Assembly: GCA_028339975.1 (NCBI GenBank)
Contig: JAOLDG010000002.1
Span: 134,302-198,301 of the forward strand
Length of the DNA: 64,000 nt
From: Hyphomicrobiales bacterium
Lineage (GTDB): Bacteria; Pseudomonadota; Alphaproteobacteria; MED-G09
Reading direction: 5' to 3'
Part shown: positions 27,683 to 38,555 of the stretch, in pieces
Layout of the letters: each line of letters opens with the position of its first letter
Position numbering within the stretch: position 1 is the stretch's first letter
Made by a program: the position numbers and the translations under genes
The notes under the pieces: model-generated
The model's database searches: none
Seen by the model: the letters and a program-made list of their open reading frames with translations, nothing else
What the model was told of the DNA's origin: nothing

Positions 27683-28368
27683 AGTTTAAAAAACAAATAC
27701 CAGACCTAATTAAGTTAGAAAACTTAATAGGATATTCTTTTAATGATAAGGATATTTTAACTCAATCACTTACTCATCCTAGCTCTGAAAATAGTAAATT
27801 TTCAAATATGGAAAGACTAGAGTTTTTGGGTGATAGAGTTCTAGGTCTAATAATTGCTGAAAAAATATTTATAAAATTTAACTCACAAAAAGAAGGCGAG
27901 CTTTCAAGCTATTTTAACTATTTAGTTCAAAGAAGTACTTGTGTGATAATTGCTAAAAAAATAAATTTAGATAACTTTATTATTTTTGGTAAGTCCGAGT
28001 TTTCTGGTGATGGATTAAAGGATTCTATTCTTTCTAATATTTTAGAGTCTTTGATTGGAGCTATTTTTATTGATTCAGGTTATGATAACGCCAAAAGGGT
28101 AGTTTTAACTTTATGGAATGATTTAATTAACGATGAAAAAATTGATCTAAATATTTCAAACCCTAAAAGTGAACTGCAAGAGACTGTTCTTTCATCAAAA
28201 AAAGATCTTCCTGTATACAAATTATTATCTGTTTCAGGAAAAGACCATAAACCAGAATTTACTATTATACTTTCAGTTGCTGGCTATGAATCTGTATTGG
28301 CAACAGGAAATTCTAAACAGGAAGCCGAAAAAAATGCTGCAATGGAAATGTTAAAATGTATAAAATGA
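27679..28368 (+). CDS. rnc: Ribonuclease III
   Basis: RNase III cuts double-stranded RNA during rRNA processing and mRNA decay. The 229-aa protein has the catalytic signature NMERLEFLGDRVLGLIIAE, a second acidic site in LESLIGAIFIDSGY, and a C-terminal dsRNA-binding domain (about 155-228) with NPKSELQE and the closing KQEAEKNAAMEML. It starts inside the lepB stop and is followed one base later by era. Confidence 0.96.
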   Translation: MKFKKQIPDLIKLENLIGYSFNDKDILTQSLTHPSSENSKFSNMERLEFLGDRVLGLIIAEKIFIKFNSQKEGELSSYFNYLVQRSTCVIIAKKINLDNFIIFGKSEFSGDGLKDSILSNILESLIGAIFIDSGYDNAKRVVLTLWNDLINDEKIDLNISNPKSELQETVLSSKKDLPVYKLLSVSGKDHKPEFTIILSVAGYESVLATGNSKQEAEKNAAMEMLKCIK

Positions 28369-28369
28369 T

Positions 28370-29275
28370 ATGAGTAAAAAAAATATAGTCATAGGTATCG
28401 TGGGTCCAACAAATTCTGGAAAATCGACGCTTTTAAATAATATAATTGGCGAAAAGTTGTCAATAGTCACTCATAAGGCCCAAACAACTCGCTCTGGTTT
28501 AAGGGGACTTAAAATAATTGACGATACGCAAATGGTTTTTATTGATACGCCAGGTATATTTAATGCAAAAACTAAATTTGAAAAAGCTATGCTGGAAAAT
28601 GCATTTGGTATTTTGGATGATGTTGATTTAGTTTATCTCTTAATTGATTGTAAAAAATCATTAGATAGTTTGGATGATATTTTTGTTGAAAAAATAAATA
28701 AAATTAAACACAAGACATTCTTATTATTGAATAAGATTGATTTAATTCATCGGTCTCAACTTCTCGAAATAGTAAAAAAATATAATGACTTTATTAAATT
28801 CAAAGAAACTTTTTTAATTTCAGCAATTAGTGGAGATGGTGTTAAAAATCTATTGGAGATTTCTAATAAAGAATCCTCTCTAGGACCTTGGCTGTACCCT
28901 GAAGATCAAATAGCTGACACGTCTATGTCACTTATAGCCTCGGAGATAACAAGAGAAAAAGTTTTCCTATTTGTTCACGAAGAAGTTCCATACCTTTCTA
29001 CAGTTGAAACAGATTCCTGGAAGTCTAGCAAAAATAATTCAGTGACTGTTGAGCAAACAATTTTTGTTGGAAGAAAAAATCATTTAGGCATCGTCTTGGG
29101 TAAGGGTGGTAAAATGATAAAGACTATTGGTATAGCAGCCAGAATAGATCTAGAAAAAATTTTAGAACAAAAGGTTAATTTAAAAATTAACGTAAAATTT
29201 AAAAAGAATTGGGCTGATAAAGAAGAACATTATGAAAATATAGGGCTAAGTTTTTCAGACAAAAAAGAGAATTAG
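28370..29275 (+). CDS. era: GTPase Era
   Basis: Era is a GTPase that binds the 3' end of 16S rRNA and helps 30S assembly. The 301-aa chain has G1 GPTNSGKST, the switch region HKAQTTRSG, G3 DTPGIF, G4 NKID and G5 SAISGDG. The C-terminal KH domain (about 205-290) contains GRKNHLGIVLGKGGKMIKTIG, which binds RNA. Length and layout are normal. It sits between rnc and recO, each gap one base. Confidence 0.96.
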   Translation: MSKKNIVIGIVGPTNSGKSTLLNNIIGEKLSIVTHKAQTTRSGLRGLKIIDDTQMVFIDTPGIFNAKTKFEKAMLENAFGILDDVDLVYLLIDCKKSLDSLDDIFVEKINKIKHKTFLLLNKIDLIHRSQLLEIVKKYNDFIKFKETFLISAISGDGVKNLLEISNKESSLGPWLYPEDQIADTSMSLIASEITREKVFLFVHEEVPYLSTVETDSWKSSKNNSVTVEQTIFVGRKNHLGIVLGKGGKMIKTIGIAARIDLEKILEQKVNLKINVKFKKNWADKEEHYENIGLSFSDKKEN

Positions 29276-29276
29276 A

Positions 29277-30011
29277 ATGAACATAACCGATGAAGGTATC
29301 GCTATTAGCATTAAAAAATTTTCTGACAGTACAAATCTAATGAAAATCTTAACCAAAGGTAACGGTGTCTATTCAGGCTTAATAAGGTTAAAAAAAAATC
29401 AAGGCAATACTGGGGTAAATATTCCAGGAAATACCTTATCTGTTAATTGGAGAGCAAGACTTTCTGAGCACCTTGGTTTTTTTAATACAGAATTAATTAA
29501 ATCAAGAACATCAAGCTATCTAAATAGCTCCATGGATTTAGAGGTCTTAAATTCAATTTGTTCTTTATTAGACATATTTCCTGAAAGAGAAGAATGCATC
29601 GATTTATATTTATCAATCGAAGAGTTACTTGATAGCTTGGGTAATAATGTTTTATGGCCACTCCTTTATATTAAGTTTGAATTATTATTTATTGAAAAGA
29701 TGGGATATGGACTTGATTTCTCTTCATGTGCTGTAAATGGATCTAGAGACGATTTAAATTGGGTTTCTCCTAAATCTGGAAGAGTTGTCAGTTCCTCCGG
29801 GGCAAAAGGATGGGAGGATAGATTGCTAAGGTTGCCGAATTTTTTAGATCAAAATCAAACTACTGAAATAACAAAAAATGATATATTGGACGGATTTAAA
29901 CTTACTGAATATTTTTTAATTAAAAGAGTGTATTCACAACATGTAAAGAATCTTTCATCATCACGAAAAAGATTATTAGATTATCTTAATGAAGATACCT
30001 TTGTTATTTAG
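29277..30011 (+). CDS. recO: DNA repair protein RecO
   Basis: RecO helps load RecA onto SSB-coated DNA. The 244-aa product has an N-terminal OB-fold (EGIAISIKKFSDSTNLMKILTKGNGVYSGLIRL), a helical middle, and FELLFIEKMGYGLDFSSCAVNGS, the typical RecO central segment. The four-cysteine zinc site of some RecOs is not present; one cysteine remains in DFSSCAV. It is the last gene of the compact rnc-era-recO run; parC follows after 15 bases. Confidence 0.88.
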   Translation: MNITDEGIAISIKKFSDSTNLMKILTKGNGVYSGLIRLKKNQGNTGVNIPGNTLSVNWRARLSEHLGFFNTELIKSRTSSYLNSSMDLEVLNSICSLLDIFPEREECIDLYLSIEELLDSLGNNVLWPLLYIKFELLFIEKMGYGLDFSSCAVNGSRDDLNWVSPKSGRVVSSSGAKGWEDRLLRLPNFLDQNQTTEITKNDILDGFKLTEYFLIKRVYSQHVKNLSSSRKRLLDYLNEDTFVI

Positions 30012-30026
30012 GAATAATGGATAAAA

Positions 30027-32237
30027 ATGAAACTTATTGATCAATATGAAGACATTGAACTTGTTGATGCTCTGGAAGAGAGATATTTAGCTTATGCTTT
30101 AACTACCATTATGGATAGAGCCTTACCGGATTCACGTGATGGTCTTAAACCAGTTCACAGAAGATTACTCTATGCTATGTATCAGCTTAATCTAAAACCC
30201 ACTTCTTCATTTAAAAAATCCGCAAGAGTTGTAGGCGATGTTATGGGGCGTTTTCATCCTCATGGAGATCAAGCAATTTACGATACTCTTGTTCGACTAG
30301 CCCAGGATTTTTCTGTTAGATGGCCTTTAATTGACGGTCAAGGTAATTTTGGTAACATTGATGGCGATAATGCAGCCGCCATGCGTTATACTGAAGCAAG
30401 ACTTACTGATGTTTCTCAGTTATTACTAGAGGGGATAGAGGAAGAGTCAGTTGAGTTTCGATCTACTTATGATGAGGTTGATAAAGAGCCAATTGTTCTA
30501 CCTTCAAATTTTCCTAATTTATTAGCAAATGGATCCTCTGGGATTGCGGTTGGAATGGCAACTTCTATTCCTCCTCATAATGTTGAAGAATTATGCAATG
30601 CATCACTTCATCTAATAAAGCATAGAAATGCTAGCTATGAAAAGTTATTAGAGTATATACCTGGTCCTGATTTCCCAACGGGTGGAGAGATATTTGAAAT
30701 TAAAGAGAATATTCTCGAGACTTATAAGACTGGAAGAGGGGGTTTTAAAATAAGATCGAGATGGAGTGTGGAGAACGAAAAGCGTGGGTTATGGAAAATA
30801 GTTATAACTGAAATACCTTATCAGGTCAGCAAAGGTAAATTAATTGAAAAAATAGCCCAATTGGTAATAGACAAGAAGTTACCTATGCTTGATGATGTTC
30901 GTGATGAGTCAGCTGAAGATATTAGACTTATCTTGATACCTAAAAATAAAGAAATCAGCCCTGAAAGCCTAATGGATAGTTTGTTTGTTTTATCTGATTT
31001 AGAGACTAGATTTTCTGTAAATTTAAATGCCTTAAGTAACAATATACCAATTGTTCACGGCCTAAGAGACCTCTTATTATCTTGGTTAGATCATCGTAAA
31101 GAAGTTTTACTCAATATATCAAATTTTCGCCTAGATAAAATCGAAGAAAGACTTGAGGTATTGGCTGGCTTATTGATCGCTTATCTAAATATGGATGACG
31201 TAATTAAAATTATACGCGAGGAGGATAATCCAAAAGACGAGCTTATTAAAAGTTTTGATTTATCAGATTTTCAAGCAGAGTCTATTCTAAATATGCGCTT
31301 ACGATCACTTAGAAAGCTTGAAGAAATTAAGATTAAAAATGAATTTGAAGAGCTTAATATCAATAAAAAGGATCTGATATCACTTATAAACTCCAATGAT
31401 GAGCAATGGCTTGTTATTTCAGATGAGATTAAGGTCCTCAAAAAGAAATATTCAAAAGATATTTCAAGCCTAGGAAAAAGAAGAACTAAAATTAATCTCA
31501 TTACAGAGGATATAGTTTATAAAAATGACTATATCGCACCAATTGAACCTGTTTCTATTGTTTTATCCTCTGAGGGCTGGATTAGGTCCTTAAGAGGGAA
31601 GGTTGATGATTTGGGGGAACTTAAATTTAAAGACGAGGATTCCTTATCTGTTAAATTTGATGCAAATAGTAATGATAAGATAATTATATTCTGCTCAAAT
31701 GGTAAGTCCTATTCATTAGATGTTTCTGACTTACCATCAGGGCGAGGTCACGGATCACCTCTAAAGATTCTCTTTGAAATAGAGGAAGAGCATAATGTTG
31801 TTAATATTTTTCCTTATAAAAAAGGTGAGAGGCTTATTCTTTCCTCCTCCTCAGGTAATGGCTTTATAATTAATCAAGAAGATATGATATCCAGCCGAAA
31901 ATCTGGAAAATTAATATTAAATATTAAAGATAATGAAAAGGCTTCTATTTGTAAAAAAGTTTTAGGTTCACACATGGCCATTATTGGAGAAAATAAAAAG
32001 ATGCTTATATTCCCTATTAACGATCTCCCTCTAATGACAAGAGGCAAAGGTGTTCGGCTGCAAAAATACAAAGAAGTAGATGTTTTATTTTTGCAAACTT
32101 TTAATCCCGAGGAAGGTCTTATTATCCAGGATTCTTCAGGAAGAAATAGAGTTTTTAACGATATTGATGATTGGATTGGAAAAAGAGCTCAAGCTGGACG
32201 TTTAGTCCCAAAAGGTTTTCCTAGGATAGTTAATTGA
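30027..32237 (+). CDS. parC: DNA topoisomerase IV subunit A
   Basis: ParC is the DNA-cutting subunit of the enzyme that unlinks daughter chromosomes. The 736-aa chain has the winged-helix region [17 protein letters not shown], the catalytic Y121 in [21 protein letters not shown], and a C-terminal beta-pinwheel from about 500. Shorter length, the [10 protein letters not shown] signature and position after recO distinguish it from the true gyrA at the end of the window. The position equivalent to E. coli ParC Ser80 is Gln (Q82). The 3' end overlaps the convergent dctM by eight bases. parE is not in view. Confidence 0.94.
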   Translation: MKLIDQYEDIELVDALEERYLAYALTTIMDRALPDSRDGLKPVHRRLLYAMYQLNLKPTSSFKKSARVVGDVMGRFHPHGDQAIYDTLVRLAQDFSVRWPLIDGQGNFGNIDGDNAAAMRYTEARLTDVSQLLLEGIEEESVEFRSTYDEVDKEPIVLPSNFPNLLANGSSGIAVGMATSIPPHNVEELCNASLHLIKHRNASYEKLLEYIPGPDFPTGGEIFEIKENILETYKTGRGGFKIRSRWSVENEKRGLWKIVITEIPYQVSKGKLIEKIAQLVIDKKLPMLDDVRDESAEDIRLILIPKNKEISPESLMDSLFVLSDLETRFSVNLNALSNNIPIVHGLRDLLLSWLDHRKEVLLNISNFRLDKIEERLEVLAGLLIAYLNMDDVIKIIREEDNPKDELIKSFDLSDFQAESILNMRLRSLRKLEEIKIKNEFEELNINKKDLISLINSNDEQWLVISDEIKVLKKKYSKDISSLGKRRTKINLITEDIVYKNDYIAPIEPVSIVLSSEGWIRSLRGKVDDLGELKFKDEDSLSVKFDANSNDKIIIFCSNGKSYSLDVSDLPSGRGHGSPLKILFEIEEEHNVVNIFPYKKGERLILSSSSGNGFIINQEDMISSRKSGKLILNIKDNEKASICKKVLGSHMAIIGENKKMLIFPINDLPLMTRGKGVRLQKYKEVDVLFLQTFNPEEGLIIQDSSGRNRVFNDIDDWIGKRAQAGRLVPKGFPRIVN

Positions 32238-33783
32238 TAATACCTGGAAGCCATGTTGCGATTATTGGGAATAATGAAAGCAATAAAAGCATAAATATCT
32301 GAATAAATATAAATGGTATAACCCCTTTATATATATCTATAGTCTTAATGGTATCCGGAGCAACGCCTCTTAAGTAAAATAGAGCAAACCCAAAAGGTGG
32401 GGTTAAAAAGCTTGTTTGTAAGTTGATTGCCATCATTACGCCAAGCCAGATAGGGTCAATACCCATCTTAAATAGAATTGGGGCCACTAAAGGAACAACA
32501 ACAAAAGTAATTTCTATAAAATCTAAAAAGAAACCCAATATAAACATTGTAATCATTACAGCTATTACAGCACCAACTACGCCACCAGGTATAGATAAAA
32601 GAAGCTCCTCAATGGTTTCGTCCCCTCCTAAGCCTCTAAAAACTAAACTAAAAAATGTTGCTCCTATGAGTATAATAAAGACCATTGAAGTTATCTTTGT
32701 TGTTGAGTAAGCAGTTTCAGATAAAATTTTATTATTAAATAAATTTTTAAGGCATTTAATAATTGAAAAAGAAAATATAGACAAAAGTATTAGTGAAATA
32801 ATTATTGCAAATGAATTTAGCGAGGTTACATCTACTCTATTAATCCTTAAGTCTAAAAATATTGATGATAAAATAAGAATTATAAAAATTGAAGCTGAGA
32901 TTATTGGCCATATTTTTTCACTAGAAGTTTTATATGTTGCCAAAAGAATAGAGCCAATAGCACCTACAGAAGCTGCTTCAGTTGGTGTTGCAAATCCAGT
33001 AAGAATAGAGCCTAACACTGATATAATTAAGAAAAGGGGTGGGAATAAAATAAATAAAATATTTGTTCTTTCCTGATCATCATATTCATCATTATTAACA
33101 GGAGGAATTGAAAGAGGGTCAATAAATGATTTTATTATCTGGTAGGCAATATAAAAACAAACCAAAAGAAGTCCAGGTATTAGCGCACCAGCAAACAAAT
33201 CACCTACTGAGAGAGTTTCAGGAGAAAAGACTCCCATATCTAATTGAGATTTTTGATAAGCATTAGAAAGAACATCTCCTAGTAAAACGAGAACTATTGA
33301 TGGGGGGATTATTTGTCCTAATGTTCCTGCTGCCGCAACTGTTCCGGTCGCTAATTTTGGATCATACCCTTTTTTTAACATTGTTGGTAAGGACAGGAGA
33401 CCCATTGTAACTACTGTTGCACCTACAATACCGGTAGATGCAGCTAACAATGCTCCAACAATTGAAACTGAAATACCAAGGCCTCCTCTAACCTTACGAA
33501 ACACCTTATCCATATTCTCAAGTAACTCTTCTGCTACTTTAGATTTTTCTAGCATTGTCCCCATAAATACAAACAGAGGAACGGCCATCAAAATTTCATT
33601 TGTCATTGTTCCAAAAATTCTTTGAGGTATTGCTTTCATAAATTGCATTGGAAAAACATTATGATAATCACCAATATAAGCAAAAATAATTGCCGATCCA
33701 GCTAAGGAAAAGGCAACAGGGTATCCAAGTATTAAAATTATACATGCAAAAGCAAACATAAGAAGGTCTAAGTGATCAATCAT
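32230..33783 (-). CDS. dctM: TRAP transporter large permease (DctM), extended form
   Basis: DctM is the sodium-coupled membrane channel of tripartite (TRAP) transporters. The 517-aa protein has a dozen or more hydrophobic helices, [10 protein letters not shown] near the start, [12 protein letters not shown] and [16 protein letters not shown], and the C-terminal [17 protein letters not shown]. It is about 90 residues longer than typical DctM; the excess lies around residues 285-355 and contains two extra hydrophobic stretches. Such an insert is known in the TakM-like subgroup (from memory). It overlaps dctQ by eight bases. Confidence 0.92.
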   Translation of the reverse strand: MIDHLDLLMFAFACIILILGYPVAFSLAGSAIIFAYIGDYHNVFPMQFMKAIPQRIFGTMTNEILMAVPLFVFMGTMLEKSKVAEELLENMDKVFRKVRGGLGISVSIVGALLAASTGIVGATVVTMGLLSLPTMLKKGYDPKLATGTVAAAGTLGQIIPPSIVLVLLGDVLSNAYQKSQLDMGVFSPETLSVGDLFAGALIPGLLLVCFYIAYQIIKSFIDPLSIPPVNNDEYDDQERTNILFILFPPLFLIISVLGSILTGFATPTEAASVGAIGSILLATYKTSSEKIWPIISASIFIILILSSIFLDLRINRVDVTSLNSFAIIISLILLSIFSFSIIKCLKNLFNNKILSETAYSTTKITSMVFIILIGATFFSLVFRGLGGDETIEELLLSIPGGVVGAVIAVMITMFILGFFLDFIEITFVVVPLVAPILFKMGIDPIWLGVMMAINLQTSFLTPPFGFALFYLRGVAPDTIKTIDIYKGVIPFIFIQIFMLLLLSLFPIIATWLPGIIN

Positions 33784-34291
33784 TTTCTTTCCTTATTAAT
33801 GATACTGAACTTCTAATAATTATAGAAAAAGATTGTAATAATAATAATATAGGGAAAATTATTAATACCGTTTTTAGAATAAAAACTGCATTTAGACCGC
33901 TTGTTTCTGGGGACCCTTCTAGTATTTTCCATGATCTTCTTACGTATGGTAAGCTTGTTGAAAACGTTAATAGGCAGAATGGGATTAAAAATACTAAAGA
34001 GCCAATGATATTAATCAGAGATTTGTATTTTTGAGATGCTTCTCGATAAATTAAATCAACCCTAACATGCTCATCCTTCAACAGTGTATAGCCAGCTGCA
34101 AGAGTAAATAATGATCCATGAAGATAAATAAGTAACTCTTGTAGCTTAAGAAACCCAATGCCATAAATATACCTAGACATTACAATTGCTAATTGAACAA
34201 TAACCATTAAAATTATGAACCAAGAAATATTTTTACCAACAAATTCATTAATTTTATCAAATAATGAAGAAATTTTAATTAAAAAAAACAT
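33776..34291 (-). CDS. dctQ: TRAP transporter small permease (DctQ)
   Basis: DctQ is the four-helix partner of DctM. The 171-aa protein shows four hydrophobic segments and the family features YIYGIGFLKLQELLIYLHGSLF and DEHVRVDLIYR near the middle. Its ATG follows directly after the dctP stop (no gap), and its end overlaps dctM by eight bases, so the three genes form one dctP-Q-M operon read on the minus strand. Confidence 0.9.
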   Translation of the reverse strand: MFFLIKISSLFDKINEFVGKNISWFIILMVIVQLAIVMSRYIYGIGFLKLQELLIYLHGSLFTLAAGYTLLKDEHVRVDLIYREASQKYKSLINIIGSLVFLIPFCLLTFSTSLPYVRRSWKILEGSPETSGLNAVFILKTVLIIFPILLLLQSFSIIIRSSVSLIRKEND

Positions 34292-35404
34292 TTAATCCTT
34301 TTTATTTGAATTAATTGATCTGGCTTTCATATAGGCCTGCTCAGATTTACTTGACCACTCATTAAGTCTTTTCATTGAATCTTTAAATGAATAAAAAATC
34401 CTTTTCGATATCTCTGTTCTAGTTGATACCTCCTCAACCACGCCTTCGGATATAATTTTTAATTCGCTCATTATTTCATCTGAAAATGTTCTCATTTGGA
34501 CATTGTGTTTATTTATTAGTGTACCCAAGGCTATAGCATTATGATGATTAAATTCAGCTAAAGTATATGTATTTTCATATGCTAATACTTGCCTTACAAT
34601 TGCCTTTTGAGATATTGAAAAAGAATTCCAGGTATCTAAATTAATTCCTGTTGCTAGTCCCGCACCTGGTTCATGGAAGCCTGGCCAATAGTAATATTTC
34701 GCTGCTTGATAAAAGGCTAGAGACAAGTCATTCCATGGACCGACCCATTCGGTTGCATCTATTGCCCCAGACTTAAGACTTGAAAATATTTCTCCACCTG
34801 GAATAGCAACCGCTGCGGCGCCAACCTTTCTAAGTACCTCACCTCCTAAGCCAGGCATTCTTATCTTAAGACCATTTAGGTCATCTAATGATTTTATTTC
34901 CTTGTTAAACCATCCTCCCATTTGAACACCAGTATTAGCAGATTGAAAGGATATTAAGTTAAAGTCACTTGCAAGTTCATTCCACAGCTCTTGACCTCCA
35001 CCATGATCAATCCAGGCATTTAATTCATTAGCAGTCATTCCAAATGGAACTGCAGTAAAAAAATTAAAACCAATATTTTTCCCTTGCCAGTAATATTCAG
35101 CTCCATTGTACATATCAGCAAGACCGCTTGAAGCTGCATCAAATGCGCCAAAAGCAGGTACTAATTCTCCAGCTGAATAAACCTTTATATTTAAGCCTCC
35201 ATCAGTAGCTTCATTAATTCTTCTTGCAATTCTCTCGGGGGAAGTTCCTAGCCCAGGTAAATTTTTTGGCCAAGTTGTTACCATATTTAGCCTTCGAATA
35301 TTCTTTGAGATAGCAGGTGTTGGAATAGTGCTAGCCAATAAAATACTTGACCCACCACCCAAAAGAAAGTCACGCCTTCCAAATTTTTTAGTTTTTTTTG
35401 TCAT
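34292..35404 (-). CDS. dctP: TRAP transporter solute-binding protein (TakP-like), Tat signal
   Basis: The 370-aa periplasmic protein binds substrate for the DctQM permease. The N-terminus has a twin-arginine signal (GRRDFLLGGG, residues 9-18, then a hydrophobic run and AISKN), so it is probably exported folded through Tat. The mature part has TTWPKNLPGLGTSPERIARRI, YSAGELVPAFGAFDAASSG, GGWFNKEIKSLDDLNGLKIRMPG and DATEWVGPWND, which match the TakP/lactate group of DctP proteins that bind alpha-keto or hydroxy acids. The exact ligand is an inference. It is the first gene of the operon. Confidence 0.9.
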   Translation of the reverse strand: MTKKTKKFGRRDFLLGGGSSILLASTIPTPAISKNIRRLNMVTTWPKNLPGLGTSPERIARRINEATDGGLNIKVYSAGELVPAFGAFDAASSGLADMYNGAEYYWQGKNIGFNFFTAVPFGMTANELNAWIDHGGGQELWNELASDFNLISFQSANTGVQMGGWFNKEIKSLDDLNGLKIRMPGLGGEVLRKVGAAAVAIPGGEIFSSLKSGAIDATEWVGPWNDLSLAFYQAAKYYYWPGFHEPGAGLATGINLDTWNSFSISQKAIVRQVLAYENTYTLAEFNHHNAIALGTLINKHNVQMRTFSDEIMSELKIISEGVVEEVSTRTEISKRIFYSFKDSMKRLNEWSSKSEQAYMKARSINSNKKD

Positions 35405-35425
35405 AACTTATCCTAAATTTTTACT

Positions 35426-36145
35426 TTAAATTAAATAATCTTTCCAAGTACTATTGATTAAGATTTCAGATGAATTGAATTTACTCTTATAGTCCATCTT
35501 TTCACATCCTTCTACCCAGTATCCAAGATATACATATTTTTTATTTATTTTTTTAGCTAAATTTAAGTGATCCAAAATCATATACTTACCAATAGAAAAT
35601 TTTAAAAATTGTTTACTATAAAAGGAGTAGACCATAGAGACAGAGTTATCTAAAAAATCTGAAATTACGCAAGCAACTAATTCTTGATTAAAGTAATACT
35701 CATAAATGTGAGTATTTATTCCGGGAGCATCAAGCATTTTCCTATAGTCACTGTAATTCATTTCATTCATTTCACTTTCTTGATGCTTAAATTCTAAATA
35801 TTCTTTGAATAATTTAAATTGCTCTAATGATGTTTTTGTACTTAGTTTTTTTCTATAAATATTTTGATTTTTATTGAGAATTCTTTTTTGGCTTTTGCTT
35901 GGTTTAAAATTTACACAATTTATTCTTAAAGACTTGCATAAATTACACTTATCACAGACTTGACTGTACAAGATGTTATGACTTCTTCTAAAACCATGTT
36001 CTATAAGAGTTTCATATTGATTAGAATTTCGAGAATCATTCATTATTGTAAATATTTTCTTTTCTTTTTTATTTCCAATATAAGAGCAGGGTTCTTCATT
36101 TGATAAATAAAAATTATGATCATATTTATTAATTATTTTATTCAT
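35426..36145 (-). CDS. bpt: Leucyl/aspartate-glutamate tRNA-protein transferase (Bpt/ATE family)
   Basis: Bpt conjugates leucine from Leu-tRNA to proteins with N-terminal Asp or Glu, marking them for ClpS/ClpAP degradation (N-end rule). The 239-aa protein has the ATE N-terminal cysteines in EPCSYI and SQVCDKCNLCKSLR, the segment LIEHGFRRSHNILY, and C-terminal YVYLGYWVEGCEKMDYK. Length fits Bpt. It stands on the minus strand between the SLC13 permease and dctP, with 21 bases to dctP and seven to the permease, and may be co-transcribed with them. Confidence 0.9.
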   Translation of the reverse strand: MNKIINKYDHNFYLSNEEPCSYIGNKKEKKIFTIMNDSRNSNQYETLIEHGFRRSHNILYSQVCDKCNLCKSLRINCVNFKPSKSQKRILNKNQNIYRKKLSTKTSLEQFKLFKEYLEFKHQESEMNEMNYSDYRKMLDAPGINTHIYEYYFNQELVACVISDFLDNSVSMVYSFYSKQFLKFSIGKYMILDHLNLAKKINKKYVYLGYWVEGCEKMDYKSKFNSSEILINSTWKDYLI

Positions 36146-36152
36146 CTTAATC

Positions 36153-37973
36153 CTAAAAATTTAAATAATTAATCATGAAAGTATAAGATAACCATAAAAT
36201 TATTATCAGGGGTACGCCAGATATTAGAAAATCTTTAAAGTTATATTGGCCAGGTCCCATAACCATTAGATTTGTTTGATATCCAATTGGGGTGGCAAAT
36301 GAACAGTTTGCTGCAAAAATTATACAATAAATAAAAGGCTCTGGTTCCATATTTAGCTCTAAAGCCAAGCTAATTGCTATTGGAGCAAAGAGAACCGCTG
36401 TTGCATTATTACTAATAAAATTTGTTATAATAGCAACTATTATAAATAGTATTGATAGAACTGAGGTTATAGAAAGTCCACTTGTAAACATCGTTATAGT
36501 TTCAGAAATAAATATTGCTCCACCAGTTTCCTGAAGGGCTATAGACAACATTATGGTTGATGCAACAAGAAGGTATACTCTTAGATCAAGAGCTGAGACA
36601 GCATCTTTTATTGTAACAACTTTGAAAATTAGCATAAGCGTTGCACCCATAACTGCAGCAGCCGCTATATTAAAAATTCCTGTAGAAGCTAAAAAAATAG
36701 TTAATAAAAAAATTAATCTTGCTCTTATAGCAAACCTTTTTGATGGAAGATAAATTGCAGACCATTCAATAGGAAATATATCTTTTATTCCCCTCAGGGA
36801 CTTCAGAGATTTATCTGAGCCTTTGAGAAGAAGTGTATTTCCTGCACTTAATTTTAAATATCTAAGAGAGTTTCTCTCAAGATTTTTATCTCTTTGTATT
36901 CCTATAACTTTGCAATTTGATTCATACTCAAAATTAGTTTGGCTTAATGTTCTTCCAATTAAAAATGATCCTGGGGTAATAGCAGCCTCTATCATCATTT
37001 CAGTTTTTGAAGAAAATTCTTTTGTATTAATGCTTTTAAAAATAGGATCATTTCTTTTAAGTGAATCTGTTAATACTCCCTTTGTCATTGATATTGTTAA
37101 TTCATCTCCATTCTTAATTGTTAAATCATGAAAAGGGGGAAATAATTTTTCATTATCGCGAGTAATTAGCCTAATGGTGTATTCTTTTAAATCCGGCAAT
37201 AGTCCAGAAAGAAAAGTTTTTCCCAATAATGGATGGTCACGATCAATTTTTACCTGAACAATAAACTGTTTACCATCTTCATTTTTTTCATTCTCTCCTT
37301 CATTATTTTTTACCCTAAGGGTTTTTAATATGGATGGAAGTATGAATGTCGCATAAAGAAATCCAATAAGGGCTAAGAAACCACCCTGTAATGCAAAATC
37401 AAAAAACCCTATTTCCTTACCGATACTTGAAAAAACAGAGCCAGATACAAGTAAATTTGTTGATGACCCTATTAGAGTTGTCATCCCTCCCAGAATACAA
37501 ACATACGAAAGGGGTATAAGGGTCAATCTTGCAGGCCTATCAAGTTGTTTGCACAATGATAGAATTATTGGAATAAACATAACTATTATTGGTGTATTGT
37601 TTAATAAGGCACTTAAAACAAATACTAAAAACATTATAAATAAAAATTTCACTTGAGTGTTTTTTGATTTATCGCCGGATACCCACACTGCTATCCCCTC
37701 TAGGGCCCCTGTAATTAATAGCCCGTGACCAATTACCAATAGGCTCATTAGCGCCAATAATGCTGGGTTTGCAAAACCTTTTAAAATTACCTCCAGTGAT
37801 AAAGGTATGCCAGATGAAACTCCTAAAAAAGGGCTATTCTGAAAAATAATCACTAGTAAGCTAATTATTCCAACTGATGTTATTTCAATTGGTATTTTAT
37901 CAATTGAGAAGAAAATCATACTTACAAAAATAAGACTGAATATGAACCACATATATATATCGATTGAAATCAT
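36153..37973 (-). CDS. SLC13-type permease with RCK (TrkA-C) domains
   Basis: The 606-aa membrane protein has SLC13/CitM-like halves, including SALLNNTPIIVMFIPI in the first and SNNATAVLFAPIAISLA in the second, both containing the conserved Asn-Asn-Thr/Asn-Asn-Ala turns that bind substrate and sodium. A soluble insert (about 215-400) holds two TrkA-C-like modules: VQVKIDRDHPLLGKTFLSG and MIEAAITPGSFLIGRTL. Proteins of this build transport anions such as sulfate or dicarboxylates; the substrate cannot be chosen from sequence. The C-terminal ATPIGYQTNLMVMGPGQY is typical. Confidence 0.88.
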   Translation of the reverse strand: MISIDIYMWFIFSLIFVSMIFFSIDKIPIEITSVGIISLLVIIFQNSPFLGVSSGIPLSLEVILKGFANPALLALMSLLVIGHGLLITGALEGIAVWVSGDKSKNTQVKFLFIMFLVFVLSALLNNTPIIVMFIPIILSLCKQLDRPARLTLIPLSYVCILGGMTTLIGSSTNLLVSGSVFSSIGKEIGFFDFALQGGFLALIGFLYATFILPSILKTLRVKNNEGENEKNEDGKQFIVQVKIDRDHPLLGKTFLSGLLPDLKEYTIRLITRDNEKLFPPFHDLTIKNGDELTISMTKGVLTDSLKRNDPIFKSINTKEFSSKTEMMIEAAITPGSFLIGRTLSQTNFEYESNCKVIGIQRDKNLERNSLRYLKLSAGNTLLLKGSDKSLKSLRGIKDIFPIEWSAIYLPSKRFAIRARLIFLLTIFLASTGIFNIAAAAVMGATLMLIFKVVTIKDAVSALDLRVYLLVASTIMLSIALQETGGAIFISETITMFTSGLSITSVLSILFIIVAIITNFISNNATAVLFAPIAISLALELNMEPEPFIYCIIFAANCSFATPIGYQTNLMVMGPGQYNFKDFLISGVPLIIILWLSYTFMINYLNF

Positions 37974-37981
37974 ATATTTAA

Positions 37982-38419
37982 TTAATCCTCTAAAATAAAT
38001 TTAGTCTTAAAAATGTAATCCTGAAGGCATTTTCTCTCCTTACTTATTAAAGGTAAAATTATAGCAAATAATAATAAAATTCCTACGGGAATAACTAAAA
38101 AGAATAACAAATTATAAATAAATAGCTCTTTGACTCCCAAGTTTTGATTATTTTTATTCAAAAAATTAATCCCAAATAATACCATACCTAATGTTAATCC
38201 CTTTTTTCCACCAACCGAAAATGAGTAATAGGTTGATAAAATTACTGGAAAAATAAACGGTATTGCTTTTTCAATAACACCAAACGTAATGAACCCTAAT
38301 ATATTCAATAAAATCCAAATTACTGTCACTATAATGAAGCAAACAAATAGATCTATAATAGAGGCTAGAACTCTTCTTAAGACAATTTTATCAAAATATG
38401 TTGGTTTGTAATTTTTCAA
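37982..38419 (-). CDS. RDD family membrane protein
   Basis: The 145-aa protein has three or four hydrophobic helices. The first includes LRRVLASIIDLFVCF, matching the Arg-Asp pattern of RDD proteins, and GKKGLTLGMVLFGINFL follows the second, as the family expects. RDD proteins are small membrane proteins with no general known function; some take part in sodium/proton exchange. It lies eight bases upstream of the SLC13 permease gene and heads the minus-strand group, so it may be co-expressed with the transporters. Confidence 0.8.
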   Translation of the reverse strand: MKNYKPTYFDKIVLRRVLASIIDLFVCFIIVTVIWILLNILGFITFGVIEKAIPFIFPVILSTYYSFSVGGKKGLTLGMVLFGINFLNKNNQNLGVKELFIYNLLFFLVIPVGILLLFAIILPLISKERKCLQDYIFKTKFILED

Positions 38420-38555
38420 TTTTTTTCCAAATTTCTTTACATTCTATCAGAATAATAAAAGAATCTGTATATATATAAAAAATTATTATAAAATATATAT
38501 TATTTGCTTATATATTAAGTATTCTTTTAAGTATTTGAAAAAAAAGGATAATAAA

